From contig OZ176055.1 in NCBI GenBank assembly GCA_964247055.1, positions 7,626,001 through 7,690,000 on the forward strand: a stretch of 64,000 nt of DNA. Reading direction: 5' to 3'. The position numbers were made by a program, and so were the translations under genes. How positions within the stretch are numbered: the stretch's first letter is position 1; each line of letters opens with the position of its first letter. Positions 13,862-25,740 of this stretch are shown here, in pieces. This DNA is from Paragordius varius (taxonomy: Eukaryota > Nematomorpha). Under the pieces are notes generated by a model. It was not told the DNA's origin and did no database searches. It saw only the letters and a list, made by a program, of their open reading frames with translations.

Positions 13862-15022
13862 TTTTATCTATAACTTTATATAAATTTTAGCGATTTGACT
13901 GTTTTTTTCTACAAATTTTATTAGTTTAACCACCTATGAACCAAGAACCACTCTTATTTATTATGACAATTAATTATTTGAATTTCTATTATTATTAAGG
14001 TTTAGTTTTATAATACCCACATCTAGTCCCTTTTTAATATATATATATATATATATATATGTAACCTAATTTCATAATTTTTTAAAACCAAGGCTACTAC
14101 TTTTTATATAACTAATAATTATATATTATTTGCACATTCATTGCAATGATTAAAATGCAATACACTATTTATCAATTGTAAAATATAAAATATACCTATG
14201 TAAAGTTATTAAATAAATATCTGATTTAGCTATGCTTTTTATAATATATAATCAATTATCAGTTTATTGTTAAGATAATTTTAGTGTGAGTAAAATACAT
14301 TGCTAGAATCATTGTTTATTGCTAGATAGCATTTACAGCAAAGTGTAATATAACTGTTTAAAGTGGGTGCATATGAAATATATATCTTTTTGTTTTTTTC
14401 TTCCTATTAGCCAATAGAATTGCTTTTTATGTAAAAATATTAATTGCAAACTAGCAATCTATGTTTATTCAAATTATAATTACATGGCAGGACAAACTGT
14501 CGACAATATATTGCGGATATTTCTTTTATATTACGAGTTATAACAGTATATGCTGTAAAAATGGCACTGATTAAATTATTTGTCAATTTATCCGGGATCT
14601 TTATGCTTAGGCTTTTTATTAACCTAAAGTATAAGTTTCAATTATCACATAAATCTAATCATATTTTTTATTAGTAAATTCGAGCCAGAATGATGTATAT
14701 TACTTATGCATGCCAGATTATTTTAATATTTGTTTATATGAAAGAGATTTTGCCCCTAATATTATAATAATTATATAATTATATTATACTTATTAATATT
14801 GCGATATTTTTATTTAAGAATTTAAGTAAAGCCCCAAAATAGAACAAGTAACCTACATGATAATATGAAAATGAAACGTTAAATAGGTGCAGGCCGCCAT
14901 TTAAAGTAATTAATCAACATAAGAGTTAGTGCCGAATTAAGATATTAGCCTAAATCTTACCGAGCATATAAAAATATAAGTTTATCGATATATTCCAATT
15001 ACGATTCAACAAATCAATCATT
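13862..15022. other. Non-coding, AT-rich
   Basis: 3' flank of the EGF gene. AATAAA occurs at 14212-14217 and a TA microsatellite near 14037-14060. No further exon was found. Confidence 0.5.
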
Positions 15023-15280
15023 ATGTTTGATTGCATATTTTGTGGTTTTAGAAATTTTGATATATCGGCTATAAAAGATTTAGATATTATTCAAGAACCC
15101 ATCAGACTACAGGATAAGGTATTCAAAGACACACTAAACATTATAATTTTAAGTCGGTAGAGACATCCACTAAGCTCTTGTAATAATTGGTATCAAAAAT
15201 AGGGTAGCTCTTGTAAGGAGATTTTGCGGATCTTGAAATTATCGGCACAATGCATGGGCGAGTTTTATATTCACAAATGA
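15023..15280 (+). CDS. Possible small two-exon gene
   Basis: The ATG at 15023 opens MFDCIFCGFRNFDISAIKD and runs to a donor after 15118 (AAG|GTATTC, phase 0). An acceptor at 15202 leads into 15203-15280 in the same phase (GSSCKEILRILKLSAQCMG), ending TGA; 57 aa in all. The CxxC and later Cys residues hint at metal binding, but the protein is too short to assign. The 84-nt intron and more balanced base composition than the surroundings are the only support; it may be a fragment or chance. Confidence 0.3.
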
Positions 15281-15711
15281 AAATCGAGAACATTACGAAT
15301 CCTTTTCCCAGGTTTAATGGCCATCACCGGTAGGTTTAATAAAATGTGGAACGATGGTAAACCTTTAATTTTTAACCTACATCTCATTTTGTACATTTTT
15401 AGTCATACTGACAACTTTTACTTTAATTGGCAGGGTAATGCTAATTCATACCAATGATAAAAAATCATCTTGCTTTTGTTGGATGAATTGAAAAATAATA
15501 AAACCATTCAAAGTGCAATAGCATACATATAAAAGTAATATAAATGATTACCATTTTGAAATCATCTGATGCGATACTAGATCTCGATGTTTAAATCAAT
15601 CAAAATATAATGCTAATCCGGTCGAGGTGTTTAATAAGTAATATATGAAATATACCGATGTTATTCACTTTTTTGTGATCATTTTTATCAATTTACTAGC
15701 GTAAATCTCGT

Positions 15712-15767
15712 GCTGCTACGCAGCCCGAGGAAGTCCTTTGGACTTCTGGGGGGGGGGGGGGGGGGGG
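15712..15767. repeat. Double hairpin followed by a G20 tract
   Basis: Two adjacent short inverted repeats: GCTGC/GCAGC (15712-15716 / 15720-15724, loop of 3) and GAAGTCC/GGACTTC (15730-15736 / 15740-15746, loop of 3). An uninterrupted run of 20 G follows at 15748-15767. GC-rich in a very AT-rich setting. The layout resembles the double-hairpin elements known from organelle genomes, but the family is not identified. Confidence 0.7.
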
Positions 15768-15928
15768 CTATTTGAAAAAAGGGACAATAAATGATCCACA
15801 TATGTGGATTCTTTCGAAACATTATTTAATAGCTATGATCTCATAGGAATTTAAAACGGTGCATTCATACTAATATATTGTTTACTTGGGGAAAAAATTT
15901 CAAAAAACTATTTTTGTGGATTTTGTTT

Positions 15929-17125
15929 TTTTGAAAAAAATGGCATATTACGGGGCAAGCGGGTAAAAAGAGGGCCTAAATTAAAAATGCAAACCGACTA
16001 TGTTCGGCGCAATCGAAAATATTTGAAATTGAATGGTCCAACACGTTCTCCGGAAAATTGTCTCAAAGACACAATTTTTGTGGACTTCTGTTTCAAAAAA
16101 AACCGTTTTTTACACGGGATGGGCCCGAACTGGGGGCCTAGTTCAAAAAAGGGCGAAGCTATTGTCGGGGCATTCATTAATGATTATATTATTTTGATGT
16201 TTGGATTTTAATGGGTTTACAAGTTTTCCGGAAACAGAATGCGGCACGAAGTTTTAAAATGATTCACATAGTTTCATTAGTTTTCTGAACTTTGGCTCCA
16301 AAGGTATGCCGTATCGATATGATGGCGCAGTTATAAGCGGGTAGCCCCCTGCCCAGAGGCCAATATAAAAATGTACTTAGATAAAAAAATTTGCCTTTAT
16401 ACCTGTAATCATCGTTCATTCCTAATAGTTTATGGAAGAATGGCTTCAAAACTAAATAATAGTTCAATGATAGCGCATTTTTTAGGGAGTAAAGGGCCTA
16501 TTTAACGGCTAATTCAAAAAATCCGCTTGACTAAAATTTTTGACTTTTTACGTGTAATACTTTAAGCAGTTATTGAACTCATATGGTTGATAGGTTTTCT
16601 GAAATTTAGCTCCAAAAGCACGCTATTTCGATATGACGGGTCAGTTTTTCACGGGTAGCTTCTTATCCAGCAGCTATTATCAAAAAAACGCTTGACTAAA
16701 ATTTTTCATTTTAACAGGGAATACATAGAATCCCTATTGAATTTTTACGGTCTCATACCTTGAGCAAAAAATAGATTAAAAAAATTATTTTTGTGTTTGT
16801 TTTTTGAAAAAAATGGCATTTTACGGGGGAATGGGTAAAAAGAGGGCCTAATTTAGAAAAGCGAGCCGACTATGTTCGGCGCAATCGAAAATAAGTAAAC
16901 AAAAATTATATTTGAAATCGAATGGTCCAACACGTTCTCCGGAAAAATGTCTCAAAGACACAATTTTTGTGGACATGTTTTCAAAAAAAACCGTTTTTCA
17001 CACTGGGTGGGCCCGAACTGGGGGCCTATTTCAAAAAAAAGCAAAGCTATTGTCGGGGCATTCATCAATGATTATATATTTTCGACATCTGGATTTGAAT
17101 GGGTCTACCAGTTTTCCGGAAACAG
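15929..17125. repeat. Nested satellite-like repeat, two ~310-bp copies plus inner sub-repeats
   Basis: Two copies of a roughly 310-bp unit lie at about 15929-16240 and 16800-17125. They share long near-identical stretches: the GACTATGTTCGGCGCAATCG segment, the CACGTTCTCCGGAAAA segment and the GGGCCCGAACTGGGGGCCTA segment. Between them a different unit (near 16259-16350 and again 16570-16660) shares TTTTCTGAA, GGCTCCAAA and CGATATGA words. Open frames here (for example 15987-16211 and 16912-17187) simply follow the repeat and are not convincing genes. Confidence 0.75.
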
Positions 17126-18501
17126 ATCACAAAGCCACCACTTTCCATTTTTATAAATATATAGATAATATAGATATTAAATATTAATCTCAATAACTAT
17201 TTTATAGGCATCAATTTAACAAGGAGCATAATAATTTCAAACAAGAAACTAAATAAATATTTGGATACAATTGCGTAAGTTAGTTTTCCAATCCAAGTAT
17301 TTGTGTAAATTTGTTTTCAATCATAAAATTTATGAGTCAAAAAACATTTGGGGTCATGCCTGAGCATTGCATTTTTTGTTAACCAAACTTTAAATATTTT
17401 GATTAATAATTTTTTCTGACTTATATATAATTTTTAACATATAAAATCAATTGTTTTTGATACATATTTTTAGATTATATTAGTTCCGGCAGAATCCCTT
17501 CATGACCGACCGTGATTGTGTCATTGATAAAAATTACCAGTCAAAAGCCTTCATAATATGTTAATTAATACATTAAAATAAAATAATGAAAATAAAATAA
17601 ATTTAACCCAGTCCTAAATCTGATATAATAAAAAAAAATGATTACAAATATTTGGAAATTATAATTCGCAAAAAAATTTTTCCCAAAAAAGTAGCATGCG
17701 ATGGCCAAATTCTATCCGAAAATAGATTATCTAAATGCTATGTACTCAATGTTTTTTAGCAAATTCTTAATTCTCATTTTATATTGATAATCGTTTAATT
17801 AATTAAATCAAAAAATTAGTTAACAAAAATATTATATGAATTTAGTTAGAAATGTTAATTTTAATATATTTTTTTACAAGATTAAAGATGGTTTGAAATT
17901 ATATATTTTCACATTTTTCGAGGGCCAGTTATTTATCCCCTGGTTTGTTTGTCTTTAAGATTATTAGTATTATTATAATATATGTCGCATTATTGTTGGG
18001 TTACACTTATGTTTTAAGTGCTACGTAATCTAAACATCATATATTATTAATGAAATGGAATCCTGTTAAAACTTTTAAAATTTGATGCTTTTTCACAATA
18101 ATTAAATATAAATTAAATATTAATTAAAATTAATGGTTTTTAACATTATTTTCTTATATATCTTTTATTAAAAATTAATAAAATTTAAATTGCGTTTTTA
18201 TTAAATCTAAAATATTCGGATGCAATTGATAAGATATGCATATAAAAATATATTAGATTTACAATTTCAAAGTGTTGCTTTAAATTTCCTTTTATGCCTT
18301 CTGAATAATATTTAAGTTGTCTCATAAATTTTAAATCCTAATTACTTGAATTAACACATTTACAAAACGAAATGTAAAATTTTAGCATAAATAATTTATA
18401 AATTTTCGGATTTATCGGAAAAAAATAATTTTTTAAATACCCTATTTATCTATTTTTGTTAAATATTCTACTTAATAAAAAATAATTTGGGTGATTTAAC
18501 A
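17126..18501. other. Non-coding, AT-rich
   Basis: No exon, RNA gene or transposon recognised. Confidence 0.5.
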
Positions 18502-21500
18502 ATGAAAAATTTTATATGGTGTCTTATTTTCTTCTTTACACCCCTCCTCTGCAATTTTATTACCGGGCAAGGATATGATAAACCGAGATTTCATAAGATT
18601 TTGCTACCCGAACCTATGTATAAAATGTATCGAAACAAAGGTTTTTCTCTATATGATAACAGGTAAATTTTATTATATATATATATATATAATTTAACTA
18701 CGCATTCACTAGGAATTGTATTTAATGGGAGGTTTAACTTCTCAAAAACAATTCTATAATCGGTTTCAAGATTTTGGGACCACTCAGGTTATATAAAAGA
18801 TCTAACCCCGTTTTTCTGAAGCCATATTGAATATAAGTGGGTTTTCAATAGTTATATTTTAGTAAAAATGATAAATTCCAATTTAGTTGATACCCTTTAT
18901 AATAGCATACCGTTTAGTACGTAAGGATATTTTTCAGTTATTAATTTTTCGACTCAAACACATTACGCGTGATATTTGTTATAATTTGAATAGAATCTTA
19001 TATTTAAATTATTTTATATACACCCCCTTCGCCGAAAAACGGTGAATAAAAAAATATGTTTAACATTAACTAAGATACAGACGTGAGACGTGATTGTAGA
19101 GTCGTTATGCATTGGACTCGCACCTTAAGTGTGTGAGTATATCCAAGTTAGATACGGAAAACTGCACTTTTTCATCCTCACTGTTAGCCTTGGGCAGTCG
19201 CGTTAAGCCTTTAAGGGCCCTGAAAATATATCAAACCTTTACCCTTTACTTTAAAAAATCTACTCTGTACATTTTTATTTAATTAGATATATTCGCTTAC
19301 TGATTACTTCAGTATGCGGAACATATAAATATTACAGATACAAAAAACTTCATAATCAACAAATTACACTTTTTCATCATAAAAAATATCAAAAACTTTT
19401 TTGTTTTTTGCATAATTAATTTTAAAAAGTAATATTTATATTCTTTTAGCAACTTTTACAGAAGATTCAATCTTTAAAGTAGCTGATTGTGTTAAAAATT
19501 TAATACGGTAACTAAATGTTTAGTAAATCGACATCTCACTTAAGTAAAGAAAGAATTATGTAAAGCGTTGTTAAGGTAGTAAGTAACATAGTAGAAACGT
19601 TTATGATCAATGACACATTAAATATGAATGCTATTCTATAATCCCATGCCCAAGAAACACATATTGGTTAATTATTATGCTCATAACCCCCGAAAACTGA
19701 ATTATTTTGAACTCAAAATAAAACATGTTTGGAGAATTTTATGATAATATAAACTACTTGTTCTAATAACCCTAAAAACGCTTATTTTTTAATTATTTAA
19801 GTCCACAGTTGCAATCCCATTGTAAAAATTATATATGCATACAGTGTACATAATTGAGGGATATAAAAAAAATCATGATAAAAATAAATGTGTTCTAATA
19901 GAAAAATGCATCAGGATTCTATTAATGGTGTGCTTATAGATATGAAAAAGGAAAACCCTTTTTATGGCATGTGACCCAAAATTAATATTACACATTGGGA
20001 GGAGTGATTTAATATTAGGAAACACTGTTTCCTTAGCTTTTTTAATAGATTTCTTAATTTGGAGTGAATAAAAAACTAAGGGAACCCTAAAAAATTAACA
20101 TTAGTTTTTAGGAAACACTTGTTTTCAAGTGAATAAAAAATATATTAAAGGAAATCCGACATATTTTTAGAATCCTTAAATATATATAAATTTTATTGCA
20201 GATAGTAGAGGATTAAACAAGGCAATTAGAGCTAATATGGTTTTATATTAGATTCAATAAGTTTTAAATTTTAGGCTTCAGAGTATTTATATATTTTAGA
20301 TTTTTCTAGTATATTTGGACTACAGTGTAGAAATATTCAAATTAATTAAATGTTTGCTCCGCGATCTTTGATAAAAAAACAAAAAAACATATAAAACACG
20401 CAAGAGAATCAATATATCTGAAATAAAATGAATTCCAAACAATAAATTTCATGACAAAATATTTTTCCCTGAATCCGATGAAAGAAGAGGAGGAGCCCTG
20501 AGTCCGCGACAAAAATAAGAATTTTTTTAAGATTTCCTGCAGATCCAGGTCATCAAACTACTATTAAGCTAGTTTTTGGGGTGTATTTTTAAACAAATCT
20601 CATTTCTTATGTTGTGCAAGCCACAAAAATTTAAAGTCAATTAGTATCTTATGTTCTTGTCAAATGAAAATTTGTATAGTAATAAACTATTAATAACATT
20701 TATAAATCAAAATTTACTATTTATTATCAGAAAATGTGAAATAGATTGTCATAATAAGTTAGGATAATTTCTTTCGATTCTGCACGATATTTTATGATAA
20801 AGTTTTTAGGAAATTTCTTCCAATTCTGTGCGATATTTTATGATAAAGTTTATAGAAAAATTCCTTCCGATTCTGTGCGATCTTTTATGATAAAGTTTCC
20901 GGTGGTACCTTGTATTTTTTTAATTACGCTTTTCATGTTATCGGTTTTCCTAATGTGATCCATTTCATAAATATCATATGTTTCTATTTTTCGCAGCACT
21001 ACATATGGATTATAGATTTATTTACTTTGGGTTATTTAAAATATATTAATTATTAAATTACTTTACTAGAAGTGCTATTAATTTTTCCATAGGTATAGTA
21101 TCATATATCAGATTTGGGCATGTTTTTTGTTTTTAGGAAACACAAGGGTAAATCAGATGTTTTTTCATTAATGATAAGGAAACCCTTTCTTTGAAAAAGT
21201 GAGCATAGGAAACACTTAAAGGGTTTCCTTTTTTATTCAATTCACCCATTGTGGATAAAAAATCTTATTTTTGGTGGGGACAGATTACACCATTCCAAAA
21301 ATTAAAATATATCATAGCCGAGCTCCGGTCATACATTTTTGGACTCCGCTAATATGGGATAGATTTTTTTTATTATTAAAAATTGGGAAAAATTATCTAA
21401 TTTGGGTCTAAAATCAATTTGATAATTCTGATTCGAAACCTTAGGGTGGCTTTTAATAGGTAATATGTGGTTGAATCAGTTTAATTAAATATTTTCTTTG

Positions 21501-21798
21501 AAACATATTTTTGCATCTCACCAGCATGGGGTCTAATTAATTCATTTTGAAAATACTAATCTCTATTACATATATGTTAGGATGAATTCCAATTATGATT
21601 CGAATAAACTATTTAAATATACCGATGGTTTGTACAAGGCTCTGAAGGGCATCAGGTTGATATACCATACAACAAAAATAATTTTCTCAACAATTATGGA
21701 TTACATTTTTTATATTCATTTATAGAAGGGATAACATGGTGCCAAGAAGAATTAAGAATGAAATTTATACATTACAAACCGATTTTGATGGAAAGTAG
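18502..21798 (+). CDS. Small secreted protein, three exons (102 aa)
   Basis: Exons 18502-18662, 21581-21655 and 21726-21798 (TAG), joined in phase 2 at both introns with GT/AG sites. Intron 1 is 2.9 kb and holds minisatellites and hairpins. The ATG at 18502 begins a clear signal peptide (MKNFIWCLIFFFTPLLC, cleavage near the following Gly/Gln). The mature part is about 78 residues without Cys, contains FHKILLPEPMYKMYRNKG, and ends in a basic stretch with RR pairs (GIRRDNMVPRRIK). The basic pairs would suit processing of a peptide precursor, but that is inference; the family is not recognised. AATAAA lies at 21886-21891. The main doubt is the long first intron. Confidence 0.62.
20763..20900. 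repeat. Minisatellite, three ~47-bp copies
   Basis: Three imperfect tandem copies sharing GATTCTGTGCGATATTTTAT followed by GATAAAGTTT, inside intron 1 of the small secreted-protein gene. Confidence 0.8.
21176..21230. repeat. Hairpin with a 13-bp perfect stem
   Basis: AAGGAAACCCTTT at 21176-21188 pairs with AAAGGGTTTCCTT at 21218-21230. The related word TAGGAAACAC recurs near 20015, 20110, 21134 and 21207 in the same intron, so this is probably part of a decayed small repeat family. Confidence 0.65.
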
Positions 21799-22150
21799 CC
21801 GTAAATAATATTAAAATTATGGCAAAAAGCATGCTTGTAATTTATCATATATATAAATTATTTTATTGACCTTAAATGTATTTAAAATAAAATATAAATG
21901 AAATATTAATATAAATCAAAATTGTGTTATTATCATAATTGTATTCCTATTTACAAAAAAAAAGATTAAAAAAGTAAGTATGTAAAAATAAAACACTCAA
22001 TTTGACTATATGTAGCTTAATGCGGTTATCCTAGGTAGATGATATGTAATGAAAATTAAAAGTCAATTTTTTTTAAAAAATAATATTTGTTAAAAACAAT
22101 AAAAAAGGCTTAAAATATATAATCACCAGGGTATATGTGGGATAGATGTG

Positions 22151-22966
22151 CTAAAATATGGTTAAAAATAGAATTAATGATAGAAGGGTATTAATAACCC
22201 CAAAAGAAAACAATTTGAAGTTAGGAACTGAACCGGAGGAGTTTAAAAAATAATTTGGTGGCTTGGCAAAAATGATATCCATGATAGGCGCTGTAGTTGG
22301 CTCCATGTTTTCTGCAAAAAAATATGGAAATATATAATTTTAGTAATATTTCAACGACCACCAAAGGGAACATCTACCCATACTTTTTATACTACAGGTG
22401 TTGGGCCTTATAAAAAATTCGAAAAAATATTATCCAAAATTTTCTGATAATATAATAATGGTTATTTTTGTCGTATGAGAAATTATCAAACCTGCTTTGG
22501 TTACTGGTGGAGGTGGTCTAGTTGGTAATTTGAATTTTGGCATATAATATTTTTTATTTGTGATATCATTCCCATTTTGTCGGTTAGACATTGTAGTAAT
22601 AAATGGCCAGGATCTTGTGGTAGTTTTAATACTGTGTTTGCGATAGAGTGTTGATATAGTAGGTCGAGTGGCCAATGATGATTTAAAGGTAACATTTTTT
22701 ACTCTCTGAGTTTCATATAACTTTGAGTTTACTGTGCTTGTTACAGCCTTGTTCGATTTGATCTCAGGTGATTTCCTTATAGCTGTAACATTTTCAAAAC
22801 TGAATGATGTGTAAGTCGGTGTGTTAGTTGAAGTAGTTGTATTGTTAAAAGAGAAATTAATGTATGTGGATTTGAGTTTAGGATTACTAGTCCATGAGCT
22901 TGTTTGCGTATATGATGGGGGAGAATTCGTGGTAAATATTATGGTTGGTTCATTTGTATGAAGATC

Positions 22967-22997
<31 letters not shown>

Positions 22998-25708
22998 AAA
23001 TATAATTAAAATGTTGATTAGAAAATCTGTCTGTGAGATTAAAAAATTTACCATCAATTAAGAGGGCCCTGGTGTCCATATCATAAAGTTTAGTAGTGCT
23101 ATGTGTAGTGACATCTGAATCTCGATAAAAGTTACGATAGTTACGTATTTCTTCTAGCAATTTGGTGAAGTTTTGAACCTGAGTAACTAACGAATCATCA
23201 TTGTTGATTGTTTTAGCTACTATATTTTCTTTTTGCATCATCTCAGATGATTTTACATTGGGCAATTGGTGATGGACAATAGGGACTGGATTGTATTTTA
23301 TTGTGGGCATATGCTTTTGACCATCCTCTAAATACTGTAAAAGAGGATGAGTCGAGGTTATTTCATCGGTATTGGATAAAAAACCTCGAATAAGAGATTT
23401 GGGATTAGATCTTAGAAAAACGGGTTCTCTAGGAGTAACATAAGTTCTTTTTATAGGTCTTATAGTTTTTTCATCTCCAAACCTATTTGTGGTTTTGCTA
23501 CCTATTAACAAAGGAAAAGTTTTCACTGGTCTTGATGTAGCACGATTCAACTTATATAAATAGTTATAACTGTTATCATTAGTTAAGTTATTATAATAAT
23601 TATTATCATTAAATCCAGTTTTATATTCGTAGTCTTCATATAAATTATTTTTGGATTGTATGAACTGGTTCGGGCCTCGGTTATAACGTTGTAGATTCGG
23701 TCTCCAGCGTGTACCGTATGAAAAGGGAGCTCGTTCGAAGTTGAGCTTTTGTTTGTAGTGCGATTCCTCACCGTTCACTGTAGTTGGATTTCTTTGATCT
23801 AATTTTCTCAGGCGTTCCAAAAATCCACGGTTTGGTTTCGACCGTGAAGGACTCTCTAATTCCATGTCGTTATCATTTATTTTATCGCCTTCTATAATTA
23901 AGGGTTCTTCCGGTAAAATTTCTTCAAACGGTTTGTCCGGTAAAGGTTCATCGCCAAATGATATATCCAAAGGAATATCATCTAGCAAAGCTTTACCGGT
24001 TTGTGGATTCTGTTCTTGTTTATCGTTTGGTGATCTTACAATTTGAACATTATCATTTAACTGTTGAACGATAACGCTTTTACTATTGTGCTCCTCTAAA
24101 TTCTCCAAGTTGCCATAGTTTTTCGCAGACTCATCATTTCTGTAGTCAGATTCCGACTCTTCAAACGTTCTTGCATTAAATATACTTTTTCCCTCGTTTG
24201 GCGGCTTTTTATGATTTGGGTCATCTAGTCTGTCTCCGTTAACAATTTTTCTGACATGATCCCTGTTGGTAGGAAGTCGAGTAGGTTGTCTCTGGTTTAA
24301 GCGCTCAATTTGAGTAAAGGTTTGAGCATTGATAGGAAATTCGGGTGATAGGTCGGCTTGTGCATCGTTACCAAATATGTCTTCATTCAGAGAGAATTCT
24401 GATTGCAAACGTTGTCCTTCCCATTTTGAAGGTGTAAGAGAGTAGTTGTTGAAATTTTTCGATTCTGAAATTTCTAAATTATGATTTGGATATTCAGAGC
24501 CCCATGCTTTTATTGAAGAAGATGGTTCAATCAGTTGGGAGTATTCATCTTTGTAAATATTGGGTGATTTATCTCTAATTTTTTGTTCTTTAAATATGGC
24601 AAACATTTCCACGTTATTTGTGGATGCCGTAGTACCATTTATGTATTCTAACATTTGACTTTGTATGGTCGAGCCACATTTTGCTACAAAATGGTATAGA
24701 AAAAAGGGTAAAAACAATAATAAACGAGAGCTATTATAGACTATTTAGTTATTTGAAATTCCTAAAATGGTGTTTAATTTACTCATTGCCATGTATGAGA
24801 TTTTTTATTTTCATGTTACATAATTAATTAAACCACATTCAAGATGCTGGTAAAAATGAAAAATTACATATCTGTCAACAGACATGTAAATTAAATCCCC
24901 TTTTATCTTTTTGAAATACCTAAATGGCCTATAATAGCTCTCACTATATAAAAAAAAATTTATACCAATTTGAATGAGTTCAAATATAAACGCGGGTTTT
25001 ACAATATCGAACCCGAATTTAAGGAAAAGGGCATAGGAATGTGCATTACACTCAGTATCATCTGTTATTATGATTCGAAGCCGTTTACTTTCTGGATTCA
25101 TATTTTCTATAAACTAACAATGCAATAAAATGTAAAAATTAAAAATTATATTTTGGTTAAAATTTTACATATGGAAAAAAATTCCAAATAATTCGCTTCC
25201 TTATGATCTATAAGTAATCACGGAAAGAATTACAACTATCTAACATATAATATAAGAAAATATTTAGTTACGAAAATATGCGCAGCCTTTATGCCTTGTC
25301 ATAAGCAAACTTTCGAGTTTTTTGTGAAATCCTTCTTCCCAAAAGTTAAACAAGATTTTATCGATTAGGTAATATAAACCCTAGGCATTTAAAAAGAACT
25401 TTGATTTACCATTGGTATTTTGATTTTTAAATTATATAATTGTTTTTTGTCGCATAACTGCCTATTAAAAGATCGTATCTAAATCACCATTGCTACGGAA
25501 AATTCCTTTAAGGACATAGGCTTTGAACATCAATATATAAAAACGCGTAACAACCTATACCATTTTATCTGTTAATGTGGTTCATATAAACTAATACTTA
25601 CCCAACAATAAATGTGTCCATCAGAACTTTGGGTCAATAGTATTCTTTTGAGACTCGGAATAGTCGGTACGCTTGATAACAAACAAGTGTGACCTATGTT
25701 CGCAGGCA

Positions 25709-25740
<32 letters not shown>

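Noticed and set aside
15987-17187. Open frames of 69-91 codons in the 16-17 kb repeat
   Set aside because: They follow the repeat unit, differ between copies by frame, and have no splice or domain support.
19085-19165. tRNA-like or tRNA-derived SINE sequence (TTATGCATTGGACTCGCACC region)
   Set aside because: The D-arm and anticodon-arm words look tRNA-like, but no acceptor stem can be paired and the B box is poor. At most a very old relic.
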